A DNA stretch of 49,890 nucleotides from positions 1 to 49,890 of the forward strand of contig JAFEBA010000094.1 in the NCBI GenBank assembly GCA_018266105.1, read 5' to 3'. This DNA comes from a bacterium. GTDB taxonomy: Bacteria > Vulcanimicrobiota > Xenobia > Xenobiales > JADMJV01. Numbering within the stretch: the first letter of the stretch is position 1; the number at the start of each line of letters is the position of its first letter. Positions 33,205-41,968 of this stretch are shown here, piece by piece. The position numbers were made by a program, and so were the translations under genes. The notes beneath the pieces are model-generated. The model searched no databases, had not been told where the DNA came from, and worked only from the letters and a program-made list of their open reading frames with translations.

Positions 33205-34149
33205 ATGCTATCAAGAGTCGCTGAAAGCCTTTACTGGATGAGTCGCTATCTGGAACGAGCCGAAAATACTGCTCGTCTACTGGACGTGCATCTGAACTTG
33301 AATATGGAATTGACGGCCGCAGCCGGTAAACGTCGTTATGAAGACGTTTTGGGAGCGATGCAGGTCAACTTTTTCGAAGGCCAGATGCCCTCTCCCACCG
33401 ACCTGACTCTCGATCCGCTTGTGCCCGAGTCGATTTCCAGTTGTATCGGGGCAGCCCGCGAAAACGCACGCCAGATTCGTGAGCAGATCAGCTCCGAGAT
33501 GTTCGAGCAAATCAACAAGCTGTATCTGTATATTCGCTCCAGGCCCACTCAGGACCGATTCGCCATCGAACCAAACTTCGTGTTTGGACGGGTCAAGGAT
33601 GGAGTTCACCTGTTCGCCGGCATCACCGACTCCACCATGACTCACGGACAGGGCTGGCAGTGGATTCGAGCCGGACGCTACCTGGAAAGAGCCAATCTGA
33701 TCGCGGGCTTGCTGCTGAACCACATGCGCCACCTGATCGACGAGGCCGAGGGTGATCCACAGCACTACTCCGAGTTGCTTGGACTGCTGAAAAGCTGCAC
33801 GGCCTGGGAAGCATACTGCAAAGTCCATGGCGCCGAACTCACCAACCTGCAGGTTGCCGAATTCCTTCTTCTGAGCCGGGAATTTCCGCACTCACTTCAC
33901 TTCTCCGTCAATGAGACGGCCAAGTCGCTGGAAGCTCTGGCCCAGGTCACCGGGATGACGGCCCAGGCCCACCTTGAATCCAAGGTCGGTCGCCTGCTGG
34001 CCCAACTACGCTACACTTCGATCAATGAACTCTTTGAGCAATCTCCAATTCAGTTTTTCCATAAGGTGAGGGCTGATATGTCGGATGTGAATGATCGACT
34101 GTACCGCGTCTACTTCAGCCAAACTTTTGCTCGAGCGGTGTCCGGCTAG
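33205..34149 (+). CDS. Alpha-E domain protein
   Basis: 314 aa, all-helical. MLSRVAESLYWMSRYLERAENTARLLDVH is the classic N-terminus of the alpha-E (DUF403) family, with a second similar element (WIRAGRYLERANLIAGLLL). It is nearly always encoded next to the circularly permuted ATP-grasp protein, as here, and is thought to be its partner. ATG 33205 with GGAG upstream. The third common member of such loci, a transglutaminase, is not adjacent; the one at 8815-11058 is a different type. The following 166 nt hold no gene or clear terminator. Confidence 0.9.
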   Translation: MLSRVAESLYWMSRYLERAENTARLLDVHLNLNMELTAAAGKRRYEDVLGAMQVNFFEGQMPSPTDLTLDPLVPESISSCIGAARENARQIREQISSEMFEQINKLYLYIRSRPTQDRFAIEPNFVFGRVKDGVHLFAGITDSTMTHGQGWQWIRAGRYLERANLIAGLLLNHMRHLIDEAEGDPQHYSELLGLLKSCTAWEAYCKVHGAELTNLQVAEFLLLSREFPHSLHFSVNETAKSLEALAQVTGMTAQAHLESKVGRLLAQLRYTSINELFEQSPIQFFHKVRADMSDVNDRLYRVYFSQTFARAVSG

Positions 34150-34315
34150 CAACTGAAAAAGGCACGATCCAAGGCGCCATCTCGCCTATCCAGGACCTTT
34201 GTTGGACAGCGATTTTCGACCGAACCTGGGGAGGGCCAAAGCCTCGAATTCTTTCGCTCAGAAGCAGGACAGGACTGGGTCGAACGGAAACCCATGAACA
34301 CCATGTCCTTATCTC

Positions 34316-36205
34316 GTGCAGGATCGCTTGAATAGAGCGCTGACTCTTGGGCTCTGTCTCCATTGCTCGATCAGCTTCTTCATGCTCTTACTTGGGGCTT
34401 TTCGCCTGGTCTCGCTCAACGCCATTCTGGCCGTGGTCGCTTTGATTGTATGCGCGGCACTGGCGATCGGGATCTTCGTCTATGCTCTTCCGGTTTTTGC
34501 CAGAAGTGGCGCGCGACGAGACTATGTGATGTGCGAGACCATTTCGGCTAGCGCCGTGGCCAACTACGTGGGCTTTTTGATGGTGGCCGGGTTTGCCAAA
34601 AAGTATGATGCCAACCCGGACTGGTTGCTGAACTCACTGTTCTTTGGGGGAATATTCGGTTTCTTCCCCTGGGCCCAGTGGCAACTGACCCTTCAGCGCC
34701 GGGCCAAAGAAGAGCGTAACCACCAGGCAGCTGTCCTCGAGTCCCGACGCCTTCTCGAGCTGGACGCTCCAAAAGACGCGGAAGACAAACTCAAGGAATC
34801 GCTTCTGCAGGCGGAAGTTGTCTTCGGCGGAGTGCATCTGCACCCGGCCCAGGCGGCCATCGACCTGGGGCGCTACTACATCGACACGGACCAGCGCCAG
34901 AAGGCCGCCAGAATGTTCGCTCGAGCCCTGAAGATCCGTGAGCAACTGCTGGGCGAAGACGACGTGCGCGTCAGCAGTACGCTGATGGACTGGGTCAATG
35001 CCGACGACGAGATGGACCCCAGCCAGGCAGTGAATCAAATGCGAAAAGCGCTGTTGATTCTGGAGCGTCAGTTGGGAGCCTACGCCCCTCCTGTGGCCCT
35101 GGCTTATGAGCGCGTGGGCGAGTTGCAGCAACGTCTGAACAACTTGAACGAAGCGGAAAACGCTCTACGCCGAAGCCTGAGCATTCTCAAGAAAGCCGAA
35201 ACGAACACCCATCGAGACCTGTTTCGCATTGGTCTCAAGCTGGCTCGCATCTACCTCGAACTCAAGCGGCCCAAAGACGCTCAGGAAACACTGGATGGCC
35301 TGGAATCCAGTCTCTCCACCCAGAGGGGCGCCATGCAGCTGGACTATATCCTGGCTCAGGTCAGCATCCTGAATGAGCTGAACGAGCATCAAGCCTCCCA
35401 TGACCGAGCCTGGGAAGCCCTGCAACTGCTGCAGCGCGAACTCGGACCGGCCACCAGCGAATTTAAACAAATCTGGGAAGGCTGCCTGGATCGACTCACG
35501 GAACCTTTCCTGAGCCCCGAGGCCAAAGGGGTCTATTCCGCTATCCTGAGCGGTGAGTCTTACTCGATCCGCCCCGTATTGCAGAACAATCCGGAATGGC
35601 TCAACCTGAAGGACGCCAGCGGTTGGACCCTGATCCAGTGGGCCTGCTTTTTCGGTCACGAGCGGATCGTGGAAACGCTGACCGGGCTGGGAGCGTCAGT
35701 GGATGACGTCACCGACGAGTGGCCTCCACTGCATATCGCCTGCCGCTGGGCCCATCGACGCCTGATCGCACTGCTGGCCACCAAGGTTCAGTCGCAAAAT
35801 CAGAGCACCAAGCAGGGCTGGCATCCCCTTCACCGCTGCGCCCAGAATGGCGATAGTCGCCTGATGGAGCTGCTGACAGCCAAGGACCTCGAGGTGGACG
35901 CCACCAACGATCGCGGCGACACCCCGTTATTGCTTTCCTGCCGGTTGGGTCACTACCTGATGGCCGTGGGCCTGGTAGCCCGAGGCGCGGACGTCAACAA
36001 GGTGAACTCTCTTTCCGGTCGGACCCCGCTTCACGAAGCCGCCTACATCGGCCACCGCGCCATCGCCGAATGTCTGGTTCATAACGGCGGCAAGATCGAC
36101 GCCCGGGACCGGGCTGGTCTGACCCCGGCCGAGCTGGCCGCCCAGGCCGAGAAGGAGTCTGTGGTCAAATTGCTGCTCAGTCTGGCGAAGGGTCAAAAAG
36201 GCTGA
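34316..36205 (+). CDS. Membrane protein with TPR-like and ankyrin repeats
   Basis: 629 aa. Four hydrophobic helices (about 9-29, 33-60, 76-93, 105-121) are followed by a helical TPR-like region (about 135-400; e.g. RQKAARMFARALKIREQLLG, LNEAENALRRSLSIL) and about six ankyrin repeats (410-625; GWTLIQWACFFGHERIVETL, GDTPLLLSCRLGHYLMAVGL, GRTPLHEAAYIGHRAIAECL). A membrane-anchored interaction platform; no enzyme motif. GTG start at 34316 without a clear Shine-Dalgarno. It overlaps the next gene by 1 nt (TGATG), heading an operon with the small protein and the PilT-like protein. Confidence 0.85.
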   Translation: MQDRLNRALTLGLCLHCSISFFMLLLGAFRLVSLNAILAVVALIVCAALAIGIFVYALPVFARSGARRDYVMCETISASAVANYVGFLMVAGFAKKYDANPDWLLNSLFFGGIFGFFPWAQWQLTLQRRAKEERNHQAAVLESRRLLELDAPKDAEDKLKESLLQAEVVFGGVHLHPAQAAIDLGRYYIDTDQRQKAARMFARALKIREQLLGEDDVRVSSTLMDWVNADDEMDPSQAVNQMRKALLILERQLGAYAPPVALAYERVGELQQRLNNLNEAENALRRSLSILKKAETNTHRDLFRIGLKLARIYLELKRPKDAQETLDGLESSLSTQRGAMQLDYILAQVSILNELNEHQASHDRAWEALQLLQRELGPATSEFKQIWEGCLDRLTEPFLSPEAKGVYSAILSGESYSIRPVLQNNPEWLNLKDASGWTLIQWACFFGHERIVETLTGLGASVDDVTDEWPPLHIACRWAHRRLIALLATKVQSQNQSTKQGWHPLHRCAQNGDSRLMELLTAKDLEVDATNDRGDTPLLLSCRLGHYLMAVGLVARGADVNKVNSLSGRTPLHEAAYIGHRAIAECLVHNGGKIDARDRAGLTPAELAAQAEKESVVKLLLSLAKGQKG

Positions 36206-36522
36206 TGGACGTCGGTGAACGCCAGGCGGCCCTGAATACCCAGGTCCGCTTCCACAACTACGCCGCGGCTCTGCCACTGGCTTACGCCCTGCGGTTGGAA
36301 TTACAGTTGATGAACAAGCGCTCAGAGCGTCAGAACGAGCAACTGGAAAGGGTGGAGTTGACGATTCGGCAACTCGAACGGCTGAACGAGCCATTCTATC
36401 AGCGGGCCACCCGTTGGCTCTGGAATCGATTCGTGGACAAAACCACCGAAGAACCGTTACCGCCAATCTATGAGGAGGCTGAGTCTGCTCTCACGGTCAG
36501 CCAGGAGGAGGAAGATTCGTGA
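36205..36522 (+). CDS. Small helical protein of unknown function
   Basis: 105 aa, not recognised. Largely alpha-helical with a central coiled coil (ERQNEQLERVELTIRQLERL) and an acidic C-terminus (YEEAESALTVSQEEEDS). ATG overlaps the stop of the ankyrin gene by one base, and its stop overlaps the next GTG start (GTGA), so the three genes are translationally coupled. Size and context suggest an adaptor between the ankyrin membrane protein and the PilT-like protein, but this is inference. Confidence 0.75.
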   Translation: MDVGERQAALNTQVRFHNYAAALPLAYALRLELQLMNKRSERQNEQLERVELTIRQLERLNEPFYQRATRWLWNRFVDKTTEEPLPPIYEEAESALTVSQEEEDS

Positions 36523-38306
36523 GCGATCGCCTGGAGGAACTCGGAGTCCCGCCTAAGCTGCTGGCGGCGATTCGCAACGAAGTGCGCAGCAACATTGAGC
36601 AGCAGCTCAATGACCTGTGGATGGTCGTGCATTCGATTAAGGACGCGGCCGGCAAGGCTCCCGCCGCCGAGGCGGCCCCGGACAACAGCGAAGCCCTGGA
36701 TGAACTCAAGGAAGGCATCGCCCGCATCCGCGAGCAGGTTCAGGGAGCCCAGAGCCAATTTGAAGAAGCCCGCCTGGAGCTGACCAAAAAGGTTAAAGGC
36801 CTGAGCAAGAGGACTCGCAAGCTGGCTGAAGCGCCAGCTCCGGCTACCGCGCCGCCTCCAGGGGATGACTCGGCCAGCCTCGAGAAACTGAACGCACTGC
36901 AGGAGAAGCTCGAGAAGCTCGAGCGCGAGGCCGGGCAGCTGGGCGCTGCGGCGGCCCTATTCGAGAGTCGACTGGTTGATCAAGAGAACCGCTTGATTCG
37001 CCGCCTGGACGAGAGTGAAAGCAGATTCTCGCGGAGTCTGGCCAACCTGCCGCGGGGTGGTGGGGGGTCCGGCGGCGAGGTGGCGGACGAGCTTTCCACC
37101 GAGTACCTGCTGTCTCTGGCTGGCACCGTCGAATTTAGTCTGGCCGACCTGGCCAAGGTGCCGATCCGCCACAACGCCAGCGACCTGATCGTGCGACCCA
37201 ACAGCCTGCCCTACACTTACCTGGAAGATGAGCTCATACCGATCGGTCAGCAACTCCTAACGGCCAATGATTCCTATCGAGTCATCATGCTGTCTCTCAG
37301 TCTGAATGAGCGCAAGCAACTGCTGAAGGAGCGCACCTTTAGCAAGCTGGTGGAATACCACAATGCGCGCTTCTTGCTGAACGCTTACTTTGAGCGTGGA
37401 GAACTGGGCGCTTATGTTCGTCGCCTGACTCCTCCCCCGATCTCCTTAGAGCAGCTCGATTTGCCCCGAGCTTTGGAAGTATCGTTACTGGAGGACCGAG
37501 GACTGATCTTACTGTGCGGCGGCGCCATGGGAGTGCTGAAAGGCGTGGCTTACGCACTCCTGCAGCCCATCAATCGGCAACGTCGAGCGCGCATCTTCAC
37601 TCTCGAGGACGCCGTCAGCTATGAATTGCCGGAAGAGCAGAGCTTAATGAGCCAGCTTCAGCGAGGCATCGACATCAACCAGGCCAGCGACCTGATTCGC
37701 CTGAAACCCGATGTGTTGATGCTCCAGCGTGTCTCCAGCGGCGAGGAGCTGCAGGTCGCACTCAGTTTCGCTTCGGACAAAACCCTGGTCATCGCCTGTT
37801 GCCCCGGGTCCGGCGTGGTCAATTGCGTGCAACACTTGATGGAGCTGACCGCGCCCGAACATCGCGGCAGCATTCTGGCTCAGCTTGGCGCCTCGCTGCG
37901 TTCCATCCTCTGCTACCGTGAACCGAATGCCAACGAATATCTGCTCAACTCAGCCAAGGTCCGTCCCTGGCTCGAGCGTGGCGATATGGCCGCCCTGCAA
38001 ACAGCCGTGGAAACCAGCCAGTCGGGCGGCAAGACTCGTCCACCTGCTCCGACCCCGGTCCGTGAGACGGAAAGCGCTCCATTACCTCCCCCATCCACGG
38101 AATCACTGACTCCGGTCCGCCCAACCATCGGACCGCCGCCATCTTCCGAGCCCGAACCTGGAGCTCCCCCTGCTGCATCCAAGCCGGCCCAGGACCCCCC
38201 TCCGGCTTCAAAGGCAGCTGGCAAGCTCCAACCGCCTCCTTCCGAACCGCCGCCGCCCGAGGAAAAATCCGGAGGTGACGAGGAGACTCTGCTGGGCTGG
38301 CTCTAA
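36519..38306 (+). CDS. PilT-like pseudo-ATPase with coiled-coil and proline-rich regions
   Basis: 595 aa. N-terminal coiled coil (about 40-190), PilT-like core (about 205-495) and Pro-rich tail (500-585). The core aligns with the PilT at 20769-22214: HNASDLIVRPNS with NYNASDLHIKAN, FLLNAYFERGELGAYVRRL with FRLNAFLERGRVSAAFRMI, and RARIFTLEDAVSYE with RAHIVTIEDPIEYY. Walker A is GGAMGVLKG (334-342) instead of GPAGSGKST, Walker B is RLKPDVLMLQRVSS and the His box is ASDKTLVIACCP. ATP binding and hydrolysis should be lost. The C-terminus ETLLGWL resembles SYLNWL of the intact PilT. GTG start overlaps the previous stop. Confidence 0.85.
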   Translation: MSDRLEELGVPPKLLAAIRNEVRSNIEQQLNDLWMVVHSIKDAAGKAPAAEAAPDNSEALDELKEGIARIREQVQGAQSQFEEARLELTKKVKGLSKRTRKLAEAPAPATAPPPGDDSASLEKLNALQEKLEKLEREAGQLGAAAALFESRLVDQENRLIRRLDESESRFSRSLANLPRGGGGSGGEVADELSTEYLLSLAGTVEFSLADLAKVPIRHNASDLIVRPNSLPYTYLEDELIPIGQQLLTANDSYRVIMLSLSLNERKQLLKERTFSKLVEYHNARFLLNAYFERGELGAYVRRLTPPPISLEQLDLPRALEVSLLEDRGLILLCGGAMGVLKGVAYALLQPINRQRRARIFTLEDAVSYELPEEQSLMSQLQRGIDINQASDLIRLKPDVLMLQRVSSGEELQVALSFASDKTLVIACCPGSGVVNCVQHLMELTAPEHRGSILAQLGASLRSILCYREPNANEYLLNSAKVRPWLERGDMAALQTAVETSQSGGKTRPPAPTPVRETESAPLPPPSTESLTPVRPTIGPPPSSEPEPGAPPAASKPAQDPPPASKAAGKLQPPPSEPPPPEEKSGGDEETLLGWL

Positions 38307-38312
38307 CGGAAC

Positions 38313-38325
38313 ACCAACAGTTGGT
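38313..38325 (+). promoter_or_regulatory. Perfect inverted repeat upstream of clpB
   Basis: ACCAAC-A-GTTGGT is a perfect 6-bp inverted repeat starting 7 nt after the PilT-like stop and ending 62 nt before the clpB ATG. It abuts TTGACG (38325-38330), which could be a -35, but no -10 is visible at the right spacing. Possible operator. Confidence 0.3.
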
Positions 38326-38387
38326 TGACGGTTTTCTACCCATGCTGGGCGCAGGATGGAGTCAACAACCGACTGGAGGTAAGCCGA

Positions 38388-40946
38388 ATGGTCACCGACA
38401 AATTGACACAGAAAGCCCAGGAGGCGGTCCAGGCCGCCGCTCAATTGGCGCAGCGCTCAGGGCACGCACAACTACAACCAATCCACCTTTTCAGCACTCT
38501 GCTGGCAGACCAAGGTGGCCTGGTGGCCACTCTGCTTTCCCAGCAAGGCCTGGATTTAAAAGCTCTGGTTCGCCAGGCCGATGAGGCCCTGCGCAACCAG
38601 CCCAGACTGTCCCAGCCGAGCGCCGTTTACGCCGGTCAGGAGTTCTCGCGTTTGCTGGAACGGGCCGACCAGGAGCGGGGATCCATGAAGGACGACTTTG
38701 TCAGTCTGGAGCACCTCATGTTGGCCTTCCTGAAGTCCAAGCCGGAAGGTGACTGGCTGAGCCAGCGCGGGCTGAAGCGTGACGGTCTCCTGAACGCCAT
38801 CGCCGAACTGCGCGGCGGTCAGCGCGTCACTGACGCCAACGCTGAAGATAAGTATCAGGCATTGCAGAAGTATGGCCGCGACTTGACGGAACTGGCGCGC
38901 ACCGGCAAACTCGACCCGGTGGTGGGGCGGGACGAAGAAATCCGGCGTTGCGTGCAAATCCTGTCTCGTCGTCGCAAGAACAACCCCGTGTTGATCGGAG
39001 ATCCAGGCGTGGGTAAGACCGCCATTGTGGAAGGTCTGGCTCAGCGCATCGTGGCCGGGGACGTGCCCGAAAGCCTGAAAAACCGCATCATTTACGCCCT
39101 GGACATGGGCCAGCTTCTGGCTGGAGCCAAGTACCGTGGTGAGTTTGAGGAGCGCCTGCAGGCCGTGCTGCAGCAAATTCAGCAAGCCAATGGCAAGATT
39201 CTCTGCTTCATCGATGAGCTGCATACCCTGGTTGGGGCCGGCAAAGGGGACGGAGCGATGGACGCTGCCAACCTGCTCAAGCCAGCCCTGGCTCGAGGCG
39301 AGCTGCGCTGTATCGGCGCCACCACTCTGGACGAATACCGCCAACACATCGAGAAGGACGCCGCCTTAGAGCGCCGTTTTCAACCGGTATTTGTAGGTGA
39401 GCCCAGCGTGGAGGCCACCCTCAGCATCCTGCGCGGACTGCGCGAGAAGTATGAGGTGCACCACGGCGTGCGCATCACCGACGCCGCACTTGTGGCGGCT
39501 TCCAGACTCTCGGACCGCTACATCAGCGATCGCTTCCTGCCGGACAAGGCCATTGACCTGGTGGACGAAGCGGCCGCCTCCCTGCGAATGGAGATCGACT
39601 CCCTACCTGGGGCGCTCGACTCGCTCGAGCGTCAGCTGCGCCAACTCAAGGTGGAACAGCAGGCCCTGGAGATGGAGTCGGACGCTCTTTCCAAGCAACG
39701 GCTGTCGGACTTGAAGTCCGAGATCCTGGCTCTGGAAGCACAACTGGTTCAAGAGCAGGCTCAATGGAAGCAGGAGCGCGAAAAGATCAGTGTGATCCGC
39801 TCGCTCAAGCGCCAGTTTGACGCACTGGGCGCGCAGGAACAGGAAGCCGAACGCCTGGGTGACCTCGCCCAGCTGGCCGAAATCCGCTACGGCAAGAAGC
39901 ATCAGCTGCAGAAGCAGTTGGAAGCGGCTGAAGCGGCGATGGAAGCTGAGCCTCCCAAATACCTGCGTGAGCAGGTTGAGGAAGAGGACATCGCTCAGGT
40001 CATATCGCGCTGGACCGGCATCCCTACGGCCAAGCTGCTGCAAGGCGAACGGCGCCGACTGTTGGAATTGGAGCGCCAGCTCGAGCAGCGGGTGGTGGCT
40101 CAGCACGCGGCCGTAGAAGCCGTGGCTGAAGCAGTCCGCCGCAGCCGGGCCGGATTGTCCGACCCCAACCGTCCGCTGGGAAGCTTTCTCTTCCTGGGCC
40201 CGACCGGCGTGGGGAAAACCGAGCTGGCCAAGGCACTGGCGGAACTGCTCTTCGATGACGAGAAAGCCCTGGTTCGGATCGATATGAGCGAGTACTCCGA
40301 GAAACACTCGGTCTCTCGCCTGGTCGGTGCACCTCCAGGCTACGTCGGTTACGAGCAGGGCGGACAGTTGACCGAAGCGGTGCGTCGACGACCCTACTCG
40401 GTCATCTTGCTGGACGAGATGGAGAAGGCTCATCCGGAAGTCTATCAGGTGTTGCTGCAACTGTTGGACGACGGGCGACTGACGGACGGACAGGGTAAGA
40501 CGGTAGACTTTCGTCAGACCCTGGTGATCATGACCAGCAATCTGGGTGGTCAGGCTCTGCTCAAAGCCGGTCAAAACCTGCCGGCCGAGGTCGAGCAGGC
40601 TCTGAGAGCCCATTTCCGCCCCGAATTCCTGAATCGAATCGATGATATCGTAACCTTCCAGCCTCTCAAGCCGGAAGCTCTGCAACAGATCGTGCAAATT
40701 CAGCTCAAACGTTTGCGCGCTCGGCTCAAACCGATCCGCATCAAACTGGAGGTGACCCCTCCCGCGCTGGCCTGGTTGGCTGAACGCGGCTGGGATCCCG
40801 AATACGGTGCCCGCCCGCTCAAGCGCACACTGCAGCGTCAGCTCGAGAACCCGCTTTCCAGGTTATTGCTGGAAGGCAATGTGCAACCCGGCTCGACCAT
40901 CGAAGCCGGAGTCGAAAACGACGCGATCAGCCTGACTGTCGTGTAA
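38388..40946 (+). CDS. clpB: ClpB disaggregase
   Basis: 852 aa, the usual ClpB length. N domain with LTQKAQEAV and repeated QPIHLFSTLL-type motifs, AAA1 with Walker A GDPGVGKT (204-211) and CFIDELHTLVGAG, a coiled-coil M domain (SLERQLRQLKVEQQALEME onward) that marks ClpB rather than ClpA, and AAA2 with GPTGVGKT (604-611). It extracts proteins from aggregates with DnaK. ATG 38388 has GGAGG 9 nt upstream; the frame is open earlier, but the family start is here. No CIRCE or clear heat-shock promoter was seen. Confidence 0.97.
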   Translation: MVTDKLTQKAQEAVQAAAQLAQRSGHAQLQPIHLFSTLLADQGGLVATLLSQQGLDLKALVRQADEALRNQPRLSQPSAVYAGQEFSRLLERADQERGSMKDDFVSLEHLMLAFLKSKPEGDWLSQRGLKRDGLLNAIAELRGGQRVTDANAEDKYQALQKYGRDLTELARTGKLDPVVGRDEEIRRCVQILSRRRKNNPVLIGDPGVGKTAIVEGLAQRIVAGDVPESLKNRIIYALDMGQLLAGAKYRGEFEERLQAVLQQIQQANGKILCFIDELHTLVGAGKGDGAMDAANLLKPALARGELRCIGATTLDEYRQHIEKDAALERRFQPVFVGEPSVEATLSILRGLREKYEVHHGVRITDAALVAASRLSDRYISDRFLPDKAIDLVDEAAASLRMEIDSLPGALDSLERQLRQLKVEQQALEMESDALSKQRLSDLKSEILALEAQLVQEQAQWKQEREKISVIRSLKRQFDALGAQEQEAERLGDLAQLAEIRYGKKHQLQKQLEAAEAAMEAEPPKYLREQVEEEDIAQVISRWTGIPTAKLLQGERRRLLELERQLEQRVVAQHAAVEAVAEAVRRSRAGLSDPNRPLGSFLFLGPTGVGKTELAKALAELLFDDEKALVRIDMSEYSEKHSVSRLVGAPPGYVGYEQGGQLTEAVRRRPYSVILLDEMEKAHPEVYQVLLQLLDDGRLTDGQGKTVDFRQTLVIMTSNLGGQALLKAGQNLPAEVEQALRAHFRPEFLNRIDDIVTFQPLKPEALQQIVQIQLKRLRARLKPIRIKLEVTPPALAWLAERGWDPEYGARPLKRTLQRQLENPLSRLLLEGNVQPGSTIEAGVENDAISLTVV

Positions 40947-40951
40947 ACCAA

Positions 40952-40986
40952 GAGGCGCCGGGAAAACGATTCCCGGCGCCTCTTTT
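40952..40986 (+). terminator. Strong rho-independent terminator of clpB
   Basis: A perfect 13-bp stem, 40952-40964 with 40970-40982, a 5-nt loop, then TTTT (40983-40986). It ends the clpB transcript a few bases after the stop codon. Confidence 0.92.
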
Positions 40987-41021
40987 GCATCAACCAGAAA
41001 GTGTATTCTGGACCGGCCGGC

Positions 41022-41531
41022 TCAGGCCAGAGCGACCGACAGGGCACTATGGGCCAGCCAGAGCAGTGCCGCACTTGCGGTCAGGCCCTGCGCCCAGGCG
41101 TAGAGGGAAAACTTCCGGCTGGCGATCAAAGCTAAAATGTAAGTGCGCCGCAGCGAATCCTCTCGGTGCTGCTGTTCTCCGGCCCGGTTGAAGTCGGACA
41201 CGAACTGATTCATGTTGCGACGTTGAGCGATGTCACCGAAGAAAATGCAGTCCTTGCGCGGCATCTTGGGAAGCCCGCTGCGATTCATGATAACCAGCAG
41301 GCAGAGCAGCAGGGCTGAGCCGGCGGCAAAGACGAGCGGAACCTGAAAGAGCTTGAGTAAAAGCGGGTGATTGGGATGAGCGGATTGAGCCGCCGCGATG
41401 AAAAGACTGTTAATTACGATGAGGTTGCCGGCCTTGGAGTCCGCAAACTGAATCAACTGCTGGTTGTAATTCAGGATTTCGAAAGCCGATTCAGTGGAAG
41501 GGGGTGGCTGATCTGCAAGGTTCTGGCTCAT
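41022..41531 (-). CDS. DUF5706 / Pycsar-TM-like effector protein
   Basis: 169 aa. IQFADSKAGNLIVINSLFIAAA (residues 27-48) with FADSKAG at 29-35 is the hallmark first helix of the PF18967 Pycsar-effector membrane family; a second hydrophobic helix (LVFAAGSALLLCLLVIM), the motif IFFGDIAQR, then a QQHREDSLRRTYILALIASRKFSLYAW helix and a final membrane helix complete the pattern. Family members with a cCMP/cUMP cyclase partner permeabilise the membrane on phage infection. No cyclase gene is adjacent, so a different trigger or housekeeping role is possible. ATG 41531 (AGGAG 4 nt upstream) is preferred to ATG 41534. Confidence 0.78.
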   Translation of the reverse strand: MSQNLADQPPPSTESAFEILNYNQQLIQFADSKAGNLIVINSLFIAAAQSAHPNHPLLLKLFQVPLVFAAGSALLLCLLVIMNRSGLPKMPRKDCIFFGDIAQRRNMNQFVSDFNRAGEQQHREDSLRRTYILALIASRKFSLYAWAQGLTASAALLWLAHSALSVALA

Positions 41532-41584
41532 CATGGCTCCTCAGCTGGAATGCCATGACCTTATTCTCTTTATGCAACAAGAGC

Positions 41585-41600
41585 AGTGACTATCGTCACA
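41585..41600 (-). promoter_or_regulatory. CRP/FNR-like palindrome upstream of the DUF5706 gene
   Basis: On the minus strand TGTGA-CGATAG-TCACT, differing from the CRP consensus TGTGA-N6-TCACA in one base. It lies about 54 nt before the start codon at 41531. No firm -35/-10 was found next to it. It might equally be a small stem-loop. Confidence 0.4.
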
Positions 41601-41603
41601 GAG

Positions 41604-41810
41604 CTAGGGCTTCATCGTAGCCAGACCGTGATACAGTCGAGCCCGCTTTTTCAGGCGGGACAACACCGCCGCTTCTGGGCCTCGCTGACGCTGAGAAACA
41701 ACGCCATGCACGCAGATCTCCAGGCACAAACCACGCGGACCGACCGGAGGTAAGGACGAAAAACTCGTTTTGCTACGATCGGCCGCTGGCATTGGCAAAC
41801 TGGATTTCAT
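41604..41810 (-). CDS. Possible small protein in the 41.5-42.0 kb gap
   Basis: The 437-nt gap 41532-41968 has only this candidate: 68 aa from ATG 41810, with GGAG 9 nt upstream. The product is basic near its end (SRLKKRARLYHGLATMKP) with no recognised family, membrane helix or signal peptide. Also in the gap are the CRP-like palindrome, a CCCGC/GCGGG hairpin near 41641-41658, and two TGTGGA repeats at 41880 and 41891. Low confidence. Confidence 0.25.
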   Translation of the reverse strand: MKSSLPMPAADRSKTSFSSLPPVGPRGLCLEICVHGVVSQRQRGPEAAVLSRLKKRARLYHGLATMKP

Positions 41811-41968
41811 AGGCACGAACTCCAAAGGACTAAAAGTTTAGGTTCCCATCTGGGATTGGGCCGGGTTCAGTTTGGGAGCTGTGGAATCCTTGTGGAAAAA
41901 CTGTGATTTGCCGGGATTCGCAGCTTTAGCGATTTGGCAACAGCTTGTTCTTGCTAGGATCGAAAAGG

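Noticed and set aside
38325..38353. TTGACG as a clpB heat-shock or sigma-70 promoter
   Set aside because: No TATAAT-like element at 16-18 nt and the CCCAT-like sequence is too close for a sigma-32 promoter.
39603..40697. 364-codon minus-strand frame inside clpB
   Set aside because: Shadow of the highly conserved ClpB coding sequence; no Shine-Dalgarno or recognisable domain.
41880..41899. Two TGTGGA repeats resembling DnaA boxes
   Set aside because: Each differs from TGTGGATAA at two positions; no AT-rich unwinding region or dnaA/dnaN nearby.
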